Below are positions 1 through 7,909 of a stretch of 48,620 nucleotides of DNA, piece by piece. Each line of letters begins with the position of its first letter. Position 1 is the stretch's first letter. The DNA is from Rhodopirellula sp. SM50. Its GTDB lineage: Bacteria > Planctomycetota > Planctomycetia > Pirellulales > Pirellulaceae. The DNA lies in contig NZ_NTFY01000012.1 in assembly GCF_002289565.1 (NCBI RefSeq), forward strand, positions 1-48,620. The letters are read 5' to 3'. The notes below the pieces were generated by a model. The model saw nothing but the letters and a program-made list of their open reading frames with translations, was not told where the DNA came from and did not search any database. Position numbers and translations under genes: made by a program.

Positions 1-130
1 AACAACCACAGTCCATTCTAATGGAACTGTATTTTCGTTATACGAGCGGCCGGGCATTCCGGCGCCCGCCCGAGGCCTTACGGCCAGCGGCTCACCACTG
101 GCTCGACCAATCCCACTCAATCGGCAGCCC

Positions 131-195
131 GCGAACTCTCCGGTTCCGCGTTTTTGCCAACACACCGGAGGGCTCGCGCCCTACCGCTAAAAAGT
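131..195. repeat. Dispersed repeat, family A (partial copy), in the 1-347 intergenic stretch
   Basis: The stretch before the first gene holds no convincing gene. It contains one arm of a repeat (accggagggctcgcgccct followed by accgctaaa) that recurs as a perfect palindrome near 8963-9039 and as an imperfect one near 22715-22803. The opposite arm here (ctctccggttccgcg) is badly decayed. A short palindrome (ccctccctgccagggaggg, 268-286) follows and could act as a bidirectional terminator, although no T-run is present. Confidence 0.6.
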
Positions 196-347
196 CGTTC
201 ACGGCGTAGGACGGAGCCCGGGAACAAGTAAACGACCGCTCGCCCCTCCCCTCGCTGCGCTCGACCCTCCCTGCCAGGGAGGGTTATTTCTTCACTTGAT
301 GCGTGTGGGGTGCGTTTCGCGCCCGACGTCGCGGTTTCGCGAAGCAA

Positions 348-1169
348 TCATTCCGGTCGGGGTTGGTTGCTCCAATGCCCGCTCGGGTCGGTGCCGCGGA
401 CCTGCACCCCTTTTTCGTTCCAACCGAGTGCCGCGTGCACGTCGGCGCTGCAGTAACGCAGCGTCAGCCCGCAACGACGCCGGTTGGAATCATTGGCGTC
501 GCTGCCGTGCAGCAGCAAATCCGCGTGGATCGACGCCTGGCCGGCGTTCAACGGATCATAAACGAGTTCGCCGTACTGCTCCGGATCATCGATCGTTTGA
601 TTCAACACGTTGTGTTCGGTCGAATCGCTGGGGCGGTAGGTCATGTGTCCCTTGGTATGAGACCCGGCGATAAATTTCATGCATGCGTTTTCTTGATCGG
701 CGTCGTCGATCGCCAACCAGACGGTGACCGCTTTGCTGGGTGACAACGGCCAATAGCTGGCGTCCTGATGCCAGGCGACCGCTTTTCCATCGCCGGGCAT
801 TTTGCAAAAGAAATGCGACCCCCAGCCGATCACGTTTTCGCCAAACAGGTCGGCGACAGGGTCCACGATCCGTGGGTCTTTCAAAATGTCATACACGGGG
901 CCGTACTTCAGGTGCGCCGAGCTGATCGAATAGCTGTCGCCTCCACTGGCGGTGACCTTGCGGAGTAGATCGTCAAAGTAGTCACGGATCTCCGCGATCT
1001 CCGCGCCGGAAAAAATGTCCAGCGGGGCGATGAACCCACGCTGATTGAAGTGGTCGATCTGCTGCGGCGTCAATCTCTTGGGATCGGCGACGCCGGCCGG
1101 GTGAAAGCTGAGGTCCCGCTGAAGTGACTCCAGCTCGTCGTCGCTCGGAATGATTTTAAAGTCTTTCAT
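348..1169 (-). CDS. Phytanoyl-CoA dioxygenase (PhyH) family Fe(II)/2-oxoglutarate oxygenase
   Basis: A 273-residue cytosolic protein, typical length for the family. The sequence shows WHQD (the HxD pair of the iron triad), VWLAIDDADQENACMKFIAG, which is the usual strand after the triad, the distal histidine in LLLHGS, and an arginine in RCGLTLRY that should bind 2-oxoglutarate. These enzymes hydroxylate, or more rarely halogenate, small molecules; the substrate cannot be read from sequence. The acidic residue of HxD is present, so a halogenase (which has Gly/Ala there) is unlikely. It starts at an ATG without a clear Shine-Dalgarno, 60 bp after the ATPase gene on the same strand, so co-transcription is possible but unproven. 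Confidence 0.85.
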   Translation of the reverse strand: MKDFKIIPSDDELESLQRDLSFHPAGVADPKRLTPQQIDHFNQRGFIAPLDIFSGAEIAEIRDYFDDLLRKVTASGGDSYSISSAHLKYGPVYDILKDPRIVDPVADLFGENVIGWGSHFFCKMPGDGKAVAWHQDASYWPLSPSKAVTVWLAIDDADQENACMKFIAGSHTKGHMTYRPSDSTEHNVLNQTIDDPEQYGELVYDPLNAGQASIHADLLLHGSDANDSNRRRCGLTLRYCSADVHAALGWNEKGVQVRGTDPSGHWSNQPRPE

Positions 1170-1229
1170 GTCAGTCGATTGGTTGGGGTGGTGAAGTTCT
1201 CATTCGGGCAGCGTTCATTCATACAACGT

Positions 1230-3650
1230 TCATTCATACAGCGGCGTGGCGATACCATTGCCGTCGACTTGCCAAGGCGTCCAGACCACGACGACCTCTT
1301 CGGTTTTTAGATCACTTTTTCGCGGCGGGATCTCGGTGGTTTCCAATTCAATCTTGTCGATGTCGCATCGCTTGGCAAGGTCTTGGATCTCTTCATCGAG
1401 TTCTTCTTCGAGCTCTTTGATGTCCGCGTGCAACTCCTTCAGTGCTGCTTCGGCGCGGCGCACGTCGTCGGCCTGCTGCGTCGCGCGTCCGACTCCCCGG
1501 GCCGCCGTCATCACCCCGCCTCGCCGACCGCCCATGAACGCGCCCAGAATTGAGTTGCCCACCGACAGGATCGTTGACCACTTGGCCTGGCCATATTGCG
1601 ACTGCTCGCGCCCGACTCGGTCTTCGGCGGTACGGATTTTCTTTTCGACCGACTGCACCTTGGCGTCATACTTGTCACGAAGCTTTTCCGTTTCCAGGTC
1701 GCGTTTTTCTCGCAGCAATTGCTGGAAATGTCGTCTGGCTTGCTCCCGGGTGTTGACGCCCGGCGCATACCCGGTCATCCCGGGGCACTTGTAGAGCGTT
1801 GCGGTCTCGTGACGGTACAAATAGTCTTTCAGCTTTGACTTCAACGTGCGGTAGGACGACTTGCCTCGCAGGCCGTCGGGCAGATCGCTGAACTCGAAAG
1901 CGTCGTCCGGTTCGGTCAAGAACTCGGCATCCGGCGACAGCTTTTTGCTGTGTTCCCAGAGGTCGTCGGGGACGCCACCGCCACAGCACAGCAGCCGCGC
2001 GGTGTCGACCCAATGATCCAGGTCGGCACTGGCGCGAATAAAATGCATCGACGCTTTGCCGACCAACGCCGGCCGATAGACTTTCTTGCAGCCGCGGTTG
2101 GCAACCTGGGTTTGGCCGAGGAATCGTTCCTCGACGCCCGCCGGGATGACCGGACGTTGGGGTGACGGGTGTTCTTCAACGATCGATTCGCTGTTTTCTT
2201 CGCGACGCGATTGGGCCGCCAACTTTCGATGCTGCATCAGATCGCTGATCTGTTGCCTGGCCAGCGGCCCGGCCAGAAACGACATCGCCCAACGCGTTTG
2301 GAACGTCACCGGATCGCCTTGGTGAACGTTGTTCATCAAAAAGACTCGGTTGCCCAAACCCGCCAAGATCTGTTCCATCCGATTGCGATCGAATGGCTGG
2401 CCGGATTCTCCGGCGGCCCCCTCCAAGCCTTCCAAGACCCTGGCCTTGTCGCGTTCGGTTTGCAGCCGTCCCAGGAACCAGGTACCGATGTTGGACAAGC
2501 CCTTGTAATCCAAGTCGACGGGGTTTTGCGTCGCCAGGGTGACGCCCAAGCCGAACGCGCGGGCTTGTTTGAGCAGCGTCAGCATCGGCGGCTTGCTGGG
2601 CGGATTGGCGACCGGCGGAAAGTACCCGGCGACTTCGTCCATGTAAAAGATCGCGCGGAGCGAGCCGGTACCGGTTTGTCGCCGCATCCACGCGACCAGC
2701 TCGTTCAACAATAAAGTGACAAAGAACATCCGTTCGCTGTCACGGAGATGAGCGATGGACAAAATCGACACACGCGGTTGGCCATCGGCGGTGTAAAGCA
2801 GTTTGTCGATCGACAGTGTTTCGCCTTCCAGCCATGATGCAAACGCCGGCGACGCCAGCAGGTTGTTCAATCGCATCGCCAGTTTCGAACGCTCCGCAGC
2901 GGGCATGAAGGAATCCAGGTCGACGACGCCGATCCGCGTGATCGGAGGGGATTGAATCAGGCGGATCAGGTTAGCGATTGAGACGTTGCGTCCGTCCCGC
3001 CACTCGTGCGTCAAAATCGACGAGAGCAGAATGTGCTCCGGTGACGTCAACGGATCGGCATCGAGATCCAACAAGGTCAACAAGCCCGAGACCGCGCCGG
3101 TGACTTTCTCGCCGATCGCCTCGGTGTCGTCCAGCAATTCAGGCGGGGGGGCATCGAAGCTCTTCAGTACCGTCAGCGGAAGCCCGATGTTGCTGCCGGG
3201 GGTGTAGATGGCGATGTCGACCGCGTCCTTGTAGGTCTCAATCCGTTGGGGCGATTGCCCCCACGACGCCAAGCCCTCTCGCCACCGGGTTGCGGTGGTC
3301 TCGGCCAACTCGTCGACACTCATTCCCTTGCGCGTCGCGTCGCTTTGCTCCAACCAGGGCTTGAAATCATTCGGCGCGAGATCGGGGAACGCCAGCAACA
3401 GGTTGGCCAAGTCGCCTTTGGGGTCGACGCAAATGGCGGGGACGCCATCGATGGCGGCTTCTTCCAGCAAGGACAGGCACAGGCCTGTTTTGCCGCTGCC
3501 GGTCATCCCGACGCACATCGCGTGCGTGCACAGGTCTTTGCTGTCGTACAGCAGCAACTGGTCCAGCCGCCGGCCCGATGAAAGATCGTATTGACGCCCG
3601 AGATAAAACGACGCCAGTTTTTCGAACTGGTCAGGATCGGGGATAGCCAT
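1230..3650 (-). CDS. HerA-like (DUF87-type) P-loop ATPase with C-terminal coiled coil
   Basis: An 806-residue protein from the ATG at 3650; an upstream in-frame TTG would add seven residues. Walker A is GMTGSGKTG (about residues 48-56) and is followed by VPAICVDPKGDLANLL. A hydrophobic strand ending FYMDEVAGY is the Walker B region, and TLATQNPVDLDYKGLSNIG matches the sensor region of HerA/FtsK-like hexameric pumps. The C-terminal third is a highly charged coiled coil interrupted by a glycine-rich segment (SILGAFMGGRRGG), and a short conserved tail follows. HerA proteins usually pair with NurA nuclease in DNA end processing; no nuclease is adjacent here, so the role (DNA translocation, defence or other) is open. 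The stop codon lies in a 14-bp tandem duplication (cgttcattcataca, twice). Confidence 0.85.
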   Translation of the reverse strand: MAIPDPDQFEKLASFYLGRQYDLSSGRRLDQLLLYDSKDLCTHAMCVGMTGSGKTGLCLSLLEEAAIDGVPAICVDPKGDLANLLLAFPDLAPNDFKPWLEQSDATRKGMSVDELAETTATRWREGLASWGQSPQRIETYKDAVDIAIYTPGSNIGLPLTVLKSFDAPPPELLDDTEAIGEKVTGAVSGLLTLLDLDADPLTSPEHILLSSILTHEWRDGRNVSIANLIRLIQSPPITRIGVVDLDSFMPAAERSKLAMRLNNLLASPAFASWLEGETLSIDKLLYTADGQPRVSILSIAHLRDSERMFFVTLLLNELVAWMRRQTGTGSLRAIFYMDEVAGYFPPVANPPSKPPMLTLLKQARAFGLGVTLATQNPVDLDYKGLSNIGTWFLGRLQTERDKARVLEGLEGAAGESGQPFDRNRMEQILAGLGNRVFLMNNVHQGDPVTFQTRWAMSFLAGPLARQQISDLMQHRKLAAQSRREENSESIVEEHPSPQRPVIPAGVEERFLGQTQVANRGCKKVYRPALVGKASMHFIRASADLDHWVDTARLLCCGGGVPDDLWEHSKKLSPDAEFLTEPDDAFEFSDLPDGLRGKSSYRTLKSKLKDYLYRHETATLYKCPGMTGYAPGVNTREQARRHFQQLLREKRDLETEKLRDKYDAKVQSVEKKIRTAEDRVGREQSQYGQAKWSTILSVGNSILGAFMGGRRGGVMTAARGVGRATQQADDVRRAEAALKELHADIKELEEELDEEIQDLAKRCDIDKIELETTEIPPRKSDLKTEEVVVVWTPWQVDGNGIATPLYE

Positions 3651-3804
3651 AAAGCGAGTGCGTGGAGACAAGGGAGAAGACGGAACATCGCTGGTAACTG
3701 AAGAGTTTAACGAGGTTTTGGCCGCCGATGGCAGCCGAGTCGTCGTGCGTTATGATTCCTGCGTCGTGCGCTCGTTCACCCCGTGATCCATCCGAACCTT
3801 TGCC

Positions 3805-4644
3805 ATGCTTGATCTGTACGAAAAAATTGAAGAAGCCGCCGCGGTCATTCAAAATGCGTTTGCTCAGACGCCGAAAGTCGCCCTCGTTTTGGGAACCGGG
3901 CTGGGTGGTTTGGTCGATCAAATCGATGTCAAAGCGTCGGTTGAATATGGCGAGATCCCCCATTTCCCGACGTCCACCGCGACCGGTCACCGCGGACGGC
4001 TCGTCTGTGGATTTCTCCAAGGCGTGCCCGTCGTCGCAATGGAAGGACGGTTTCACATGTACGAGGGCTATCCGCTCAAGCAGATCACGTTGCCGATCCG
4101 AGTGTTCAAACGCTTGGGCGCCGAATTGTTGATCGTCAGCAACGCCTGTGGCGGTTTAAACCCGTATTTCCAATCGGGCGACATCATGGTGATCGATGAC
4201 CAGATCAATTTGATGGGCGACAACCCGTTGATCGGCATCAACGATGACCGCTTGGGACCACGTTTTCCCGACATGTGTGAACCCTACGATCAGCAATGGA
4301 TTGATCGCACGCTGGCATTGGCCCGCCGCGAAGACATTGGAATCCACCGCGGCGTCTTCGTTGCCGTCGCCGGTCCGAATCTTGAAACGCGGGCCGAGTA
4401 CCGGTTCCTGCGCACCATCGGCGCCGATGTGGTCGGGATGAGTACAGTTCCCGAGACGATCGTGGCGGTGCACTGCGGATTAAAGACGATCGGTTTGAGC
4501 GTGATCACGGACATGTGTCTGCCCGATTCACTGCAGCCGGCCAACGTCGAAGAAATCATCGCGACGGCGAATCGCGCCGCACCCCAGTTGCTGAAAATCG
4601 TGACCGGGATCGTGGCCGAAGCGGGGCAAACGCGGATCGCATGA
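3805..4644 (+). CDS. Purine nucleoside phosphorylase, trimeric PNP/MTAP family (copy 1)
   Basis: A 279-residue cytosolic enzyme that should split purine (deoxy)nucleosides with phosphate into base and (deoxy)ribose-1-phosphate. Phosphate-binding elements are visible: GTGLGG (30-35), GHRG (61-64) and GRFHMYEG (81-88). The purine-site glutamate is E194 in GPNLETRAEYR, and GMSTVPE is present. At the position where 6-oxopurine-specific enzymes carry Asn in a VITN/VSN motif, this protein has VITDMC (D236), which may shift specificity toward 6-aminopurines; that is inference. It is the first gene of a four-gene operon and its stop overlaps the ATG of the second PNP (ATGA). Confidence 0.93.
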   Translation: MLDLYEKIEEAAAVIQNAFAQTPKVALVLGTGLGGLVDQIDVKASVEYGEIPHFPTSTATGHRGRLVCGFLQGVPVVAMEGRFHMYEGYPLKQITLPIRVFKRLGAELLIVSNACGGLNPYFQSGDIMVIDDQINLMGDNPLIGINDDRLGPRFPDMCEPYDQQWIDRTLALARREDIGIHRGVFVAVAGPNLETRAEYRFLRTIGADVVGMSTVPETIVAVHCGLKTIGLSVITDMCLPDSLQPANVEEIIATANRAAPQLLKIVTGIVAEAGQTRIA

Positions 4645-5576
4645 GGGATCGCATGGACGATCAAGCAGAATCACCGGAAGCGGCGGTCGCGACGGCCGTG
4701 GCGATGTTGCGTGAATCCTGTGGAACGGATTGGGATGATGGCAACGATGCCGCCCGCCCGACGGTGACGGCGATCGTCCTGGGTAGCGGACTGGGGGCGC
4801 TGGCCGACAAAATCGAATCCCCCGTCATCGTGCCCTTCGGCGAGATCCCGGGGTTTGCCCCTTCCACCGCCAGCGGTCACCGCGGGCAGCTGGTGTTCGG
4901 CACGCTCGGTGGCGAACCGGTGATCGCCATGGCCGGTCGCTTGCACCGTTATGAAGGCTGGTCCAACGACCAGGTGACATTTCCCATCCGGGTGATGCAT
5001 GGGCTGGGGGCCAAACGTTTGATCGCCAGCAATGCGGCCGGTGGTGTCCATCCGAAACTGGCCGTGGGCGACATCGTCGTCCTGTGCGACCAGATCAATT
5101 GGTTGCATGCGCGTCGGCAAATCGCGTTGGGGAAACAAACCGTGCCGAAACAAACCGTGCCGAGCGAAATCGGGGCAGCCCCAGCCGGGTTGCCGATCGG
5201 TTTTCCCGCCCGACGGCGCGGTCAGATTTTTGATCCGCAACTCGTCTCACTCGCACTGGCCGCTGCCCGGGAAGGGGGCTTCCTCGCGGTTCCGGGTACC
5301 TATCTGGCGACCCTGGGGCCGACCTATGAAACCCGTGCCGAATACCGCATGATGCGGCGGATCGGAGCGGATGTGGTGGGAATGAGCACCGCAGAAGAGG
5401 TATTAACGGCGGCGAATCTCAACATGTCCGTGCTCGCTTTGTCGATTGTCAGCAATGTGGCGGATCCCGACCGAGCGAAAGTCGCCGATCACGCGGAAGT
5501 GCTAGAGGCAGGGGACGCCGCGGCGGCTAAACTAGAGGGGATTGTTCGACGGATCCTTTCCGGCCACCGCGTTTGA
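4641..5576 (+). CDS. punA: Purine nucleoside phosphorylase, trimeric family (copy 2)
   Basis: A 311-residue paralog of the preceding gene. The chosen ATG overlaps the previous stop by 4 bp, which suggests translational coupling; a second in-frame ATG lies 12 bp downstream. Conserved elements are GSGLGALADKI, SGHRGQ, AGRLHRYEG, GPTYETRAEYR (E230) and GMSTAEE. The base-specificity residue is the usual Asn (SIVSNVA, N272), unlike copy 1, so this copy is the better candidate for a 6-oxopurine (inosine/guanosine) enzyme. A poorly conserved insert of about 30 residues follows the DQINW strand and contains a 15-bp in-frame duplication (KQTVP twice). Family assignment is firm; the division of labour between copies is inferred. 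Confidence 0.92.
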   Translation: MRDRMDDQAESPEAAVATAVAMLRESCGTDWDDGNDAARPTVTAIVLGSGLGALADKIESPVIVPFGEIPGFAPSTASGHRGQLVFGTLGGEPVIAMAGRLHRYEGWSNDQVTFPIRVMHGLGAKRLIASNAAGGVHPKLAVGDIVVLCDQINWLHARRQIALGKQTVPKQTVPSEIGAAPAGLPIGFPARRRGQIFDPQLVSLALAAAREGGFLAVPGTYLATLGPTYETRAEYRMMRRIGADVVGMSTAEEVLTAANLNMSVLALSIVSNVADPDRAKVADHAEVLEAGDAAAAKLEGIVRRILSGHRV

Positions 5577-5587
5577 TTGTCGTTTCG

Positions 5588-6607
5588 ATGCCGCACGTTC
5601 CCAAACCTCCTCAATCGGCGAAACCGCCAACGCCGCTGCGTTCCGCGCCGGCGGAGTCGGGTTCTCGCGAAACGTTGCCGAACAAGACGCCGCCTTCAGA
5701 TGCACTGCCTTCAGATGCACTGCCTTCGGATGCGCTGCCTGCTGATGCACTGCCATCAGATGCGCTGCCTTCGGATGCGCTGCCTGCTGATGCGCTGCCG
5801 ATCGGGGCGATGTCCGATCAAGCCCCCCAGCTCGATTCGACCCACGATACGATGGTCGGGTTTGACCAGGAATCGGTCGACTCGACGAACCTGCCGGACA
5901 TCGATCACGAATTCTCGATGCAGGAACTTTTTGATGCGGAACTTCGCGAGGCGATCCGCACGGTGCCGCTGCCGGGAGACGAAGAAAAACTACCGAGGGT
6001 CGAAATCCTGGGGGCGGACGGGCAACACGCCGCGCTGATGCGGATCGATCACCCGGTGAAGCTGCGTGTCCGCGGTTCACTGGGCGACTACGCGTTTGCA
6101 CACAACTCTCAAACGGTCATCAAAGTGTTCGGAAATGTCGGACACGGGGTCGCCGAAGGCATGTCCAGCGGATCGATCCGGGTTCGCGGTCACGCCGGCC
6201 ACGGTGCGGGAACCGCGATGACCGGCGGCACCCTGGGTATTTATGGCTCGGCCGGGGATCGTACCGGGGGCGCGATGCGTGGCGGCGGACTCTTCGTTCG
6301 CGGCGACGTGGGCAACGATGTCGGACTCGGCGCCTTGGCGGGGACCATCGTGATCGGAGGCGACGCGGGCAACAACTTGGGCAATCCGCTCAGCAACGTT
6401 GCGGTGTTCATTCGGGGAAAGGCGGCAAGCTTGACTCCCGGTGTCACCGAAGCTCCGCTGCGAAAGAAGCAGGAGGTCCAACTGGGATTGCTGCTCATCA
6501 GCGCGGGGATTCGCGGCGACGCGACAGACTTTCGTCGCATCGTCCCGATCGCAAAACTGGCGGCGGAAAATGCAGCCCGCGGCGAAGTGGTTCCCAATTG
6601 GCGTTAG
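5588..6607 (+). CDS. Stand-alone GXGXG-domain protein (glutamate synthase C-terminal module, GlxC/MgsB-like)
   Basis: A 339-residue protein. Starts are uncertain: TTG 5573, ATG 5588 and ATG 5810 are in frame, and 5810 would skip a low-complexity leader. The N-terminal 75 residues are Pro/Ala/Ser-rich with seven ALPSD-type repeats. From about residue 120 a right-handed beta-helix is evident from regularly spaced glycines: GNVGHGVAEGMSSGSIRV, GHAGHGAGTAMTGGTLGI, GSAGDRTGGAMRGGGLFV, GDAGNNLGNPLSN. This is the structural GXGXG domain found at the C-terminus of large glutamate synthase subunits and free-standing in N-methylglutamate synthase MgsB/GlxC and in formylmethanofuran dehydrogenase subunit C. 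The next gene encodes the matching FMN module, which favours the glutamate-synthase-like reading. Confidence 0.8.
   Translation: MPHVPKPPQSAKPPTPLRSAPAESGSRETLPNKTPPSDALPSDALPSDALPADALPSDALPSDALPADALPIGAMSDQAPQLDSTHDTMVGFDQESVDSTNLPDIDHEFSMQELFDAELREAIRTVPLPGDEEKLPRVEILGADGQHAALMRIDHPVKLRVRGSLGDYAFAHNSQTVIKVFGNVGHGVAEGMSSGSIRVRGHAGHGAGTAMTGGTLGIYGSAGDRTGGAMRGGGLFVRGDVGNDVGLGALAGTIVIGGDAGNNLGNPLSNVAVFIRGKAASLTPGVTEAPLRKKQEVQLGLLLISAGIRGDATDFRRIVPIAKLAAENAARGEVVPNWR
5693..5797 (+). repeat. In-frame 15-bp tandem repeat, 7 units
   Basis: Seven consecutive 15-bp units (for example ccttcagatgcactg) encode a P-[SA]-[DA]-A-L pentapeptide repeat in the leader of the GXGXG protein. Units differ mainly at third codon positions and at the S/A codon. 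This suggests recent expansion followed by silent drift. Confidence 0.95.
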
Positions 6608-6625
6608 CTTTAGAAAGGATCACGT

Positions 6626-7729
6626 GTGAATTCAGACCGACTCGCTTCGCTTCACCTTCTGCCTCCGCACTCGGCATCGGTTTGGGCGACCAGCCCGATG
6701 TATCCAGCAGCCCAAACGATTTCACGTCCCGATGGCAGCTCGACGCGATTGGAGTTGCCGCTGTTCTGGTACGAACCGCCCTGGATTCAAATGCCTCGCG
6801 ATGTTGCCGGACGTCTCGCCGCGTCGGTGGCTAATCTCGATGTCGTGGTTTCGGCACTCCGACGCGACATCGCGATCGACGAAGAACCCAGTGAGTTGTT
6901 TGCAGCGATTCCGACCGACGAGAGTGCCTCAACCGATGCAGCGCAACGGCAGTTCTTGCCGCGAATGACTCCCTATCGGGCCGAACGTTATGGGTTCACG
7001 CCCGCCGATTTCGACGAGACACGCATCATCGATGTCCGACTGGCAGCGACGCGAGACGATTCGGGACGATTCGCGTACTCGCCGGACCAGATGAGTCGTT
7101 GGGAAGGCGGTGCGGACGGATCGACGATCGGAGGCGGCGGCCATGTTGCCACCGGCTCCTTTCCCACCGACGTCGTCTCGCTGAAACAAGCCCGCACGAA
7201 ACTCGACCAACTGCGGCTGCTGGCACCTTCGGCCGCGGTCTTTGTGTCCATCGATTGTTACCGTTTGGAAGAAGAGGTCGCCGCGGCGTTGGTTTCCCAG
7301 CCCGATGGGTTGATCGTGCGAATGAATCAGCCGGAGATCGAGGGGATCCAGTTGGCGGCATTGGTCACCAAGACGCGTCGATTGATGGATGAACACGAAT
7401 TCGCAAACAAACCCCTGTGGATCGTGCCGGGCGAAGTCAGCCCCCGAGACGTTGCCAAGCTGATCGCCTTGGGGGCATCCGCCGTTGCCATCGATGCGTG
7501 GTGCTTGCCACTGGTTCGATTCTTGTTGGAGTCCATGCCGACGTCACGCTTCGATCGAACGGCATTCAATCAAATCCCCGCCGTCGCCTCGCAACATTTG
7601 TGGGACGACATCGACCGCGTGATCGGACTGCTATCGGCGATCATGCCACACGGCAGCACGCCCCAACGGCTGGGGACGTATCACTCGCGGTGGGCCAAAG
7701 CGTGTGGCGCATCGTTGCTGGTTCCGTAA
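6626..7729 (+). CDS. Degenerate glutamate synthase FMN-barrel protein (GltB2/GlxD/MgsC-like), no Fe-S cysteines
   Basis: A 367-residue protein starting at GTG with a good Shine-Dalgarno (aaagga, 7 bp upstream), 18 bp after the GXGXG gene. The middle part can be aligned by eye with the FMN domain of glutamate synthase: RAERYGFTPADFDETRIID corresponds to the GRFGVTPEYL strand, GGGGHVATG to the GEGGQLPGHK loop, VVSLKQARTKLDQLRLLAP to the helix before the SVKLV strand, and VAKLIALGASAVAID to the ALLGADE strand. The cysteine cluster that binds [3Fe-4S] in canonical enzymes is absent; only three scattered cysteines are visible. No amidotransferase gene is adjacent. The protein may be an ammonia- or protein-dependent variant or a non-enzymatic partner of the GXGXG protein; both are inference. 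Confidence 0.7.
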   Translation: MNSDRLASLHLLPPHSASVWATSPMYPAAQTISRPDGSSTRLELPLFWYEPPWIQMPRDVAGRLAASVANLDVVVSALRRDIAIDEEPSELFAAIPTDESASTDAAQRQFLPRMTPYRAERYGFTPADFDETRIIDVRLAATRDDSGRFAYSPDQMSRWEGGADGSTIGGGGHVATGSFPTDVVSLKQARTKLDQLRLLAPSAAVFVSIDCYRLEEEVAAALVSQPDGLIVRMNQPEIEGIQLAALVTKTRRLMDEHEFANKPLWIVPGEVSPRDVAKLIALGASAVAIDAWCLPLVRFLLESMPTSRFDRTAFNQIPAVASQHLWDDIDRVIGLLSAIMPHGSTPQRLGTYHSRWAKACGASLLVP

Positions 7730-7909
7730 CACGAAAACCGCGGGGCACGCCGTCGGGTGGCTGCCAAACCAGTCGCCACATTGCCCCACCGACTCCTCCC
7801 CAACCGGTTAAATTGGTGGGTCAGCGTTTCGTGATCGTTGCGCCGTCGAAACCTCTGCGACGGCAATCAACGTCCCCTCCACCCCATTTCCCCGCTTGCA
7901 GGTCCCATC

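Noticed and set aside
348..1169. Non-heme iron halogenase
   Set aside because: The iron triad retains the acidic residue (WHQD), whereas halogenases have Gly or Ala there.
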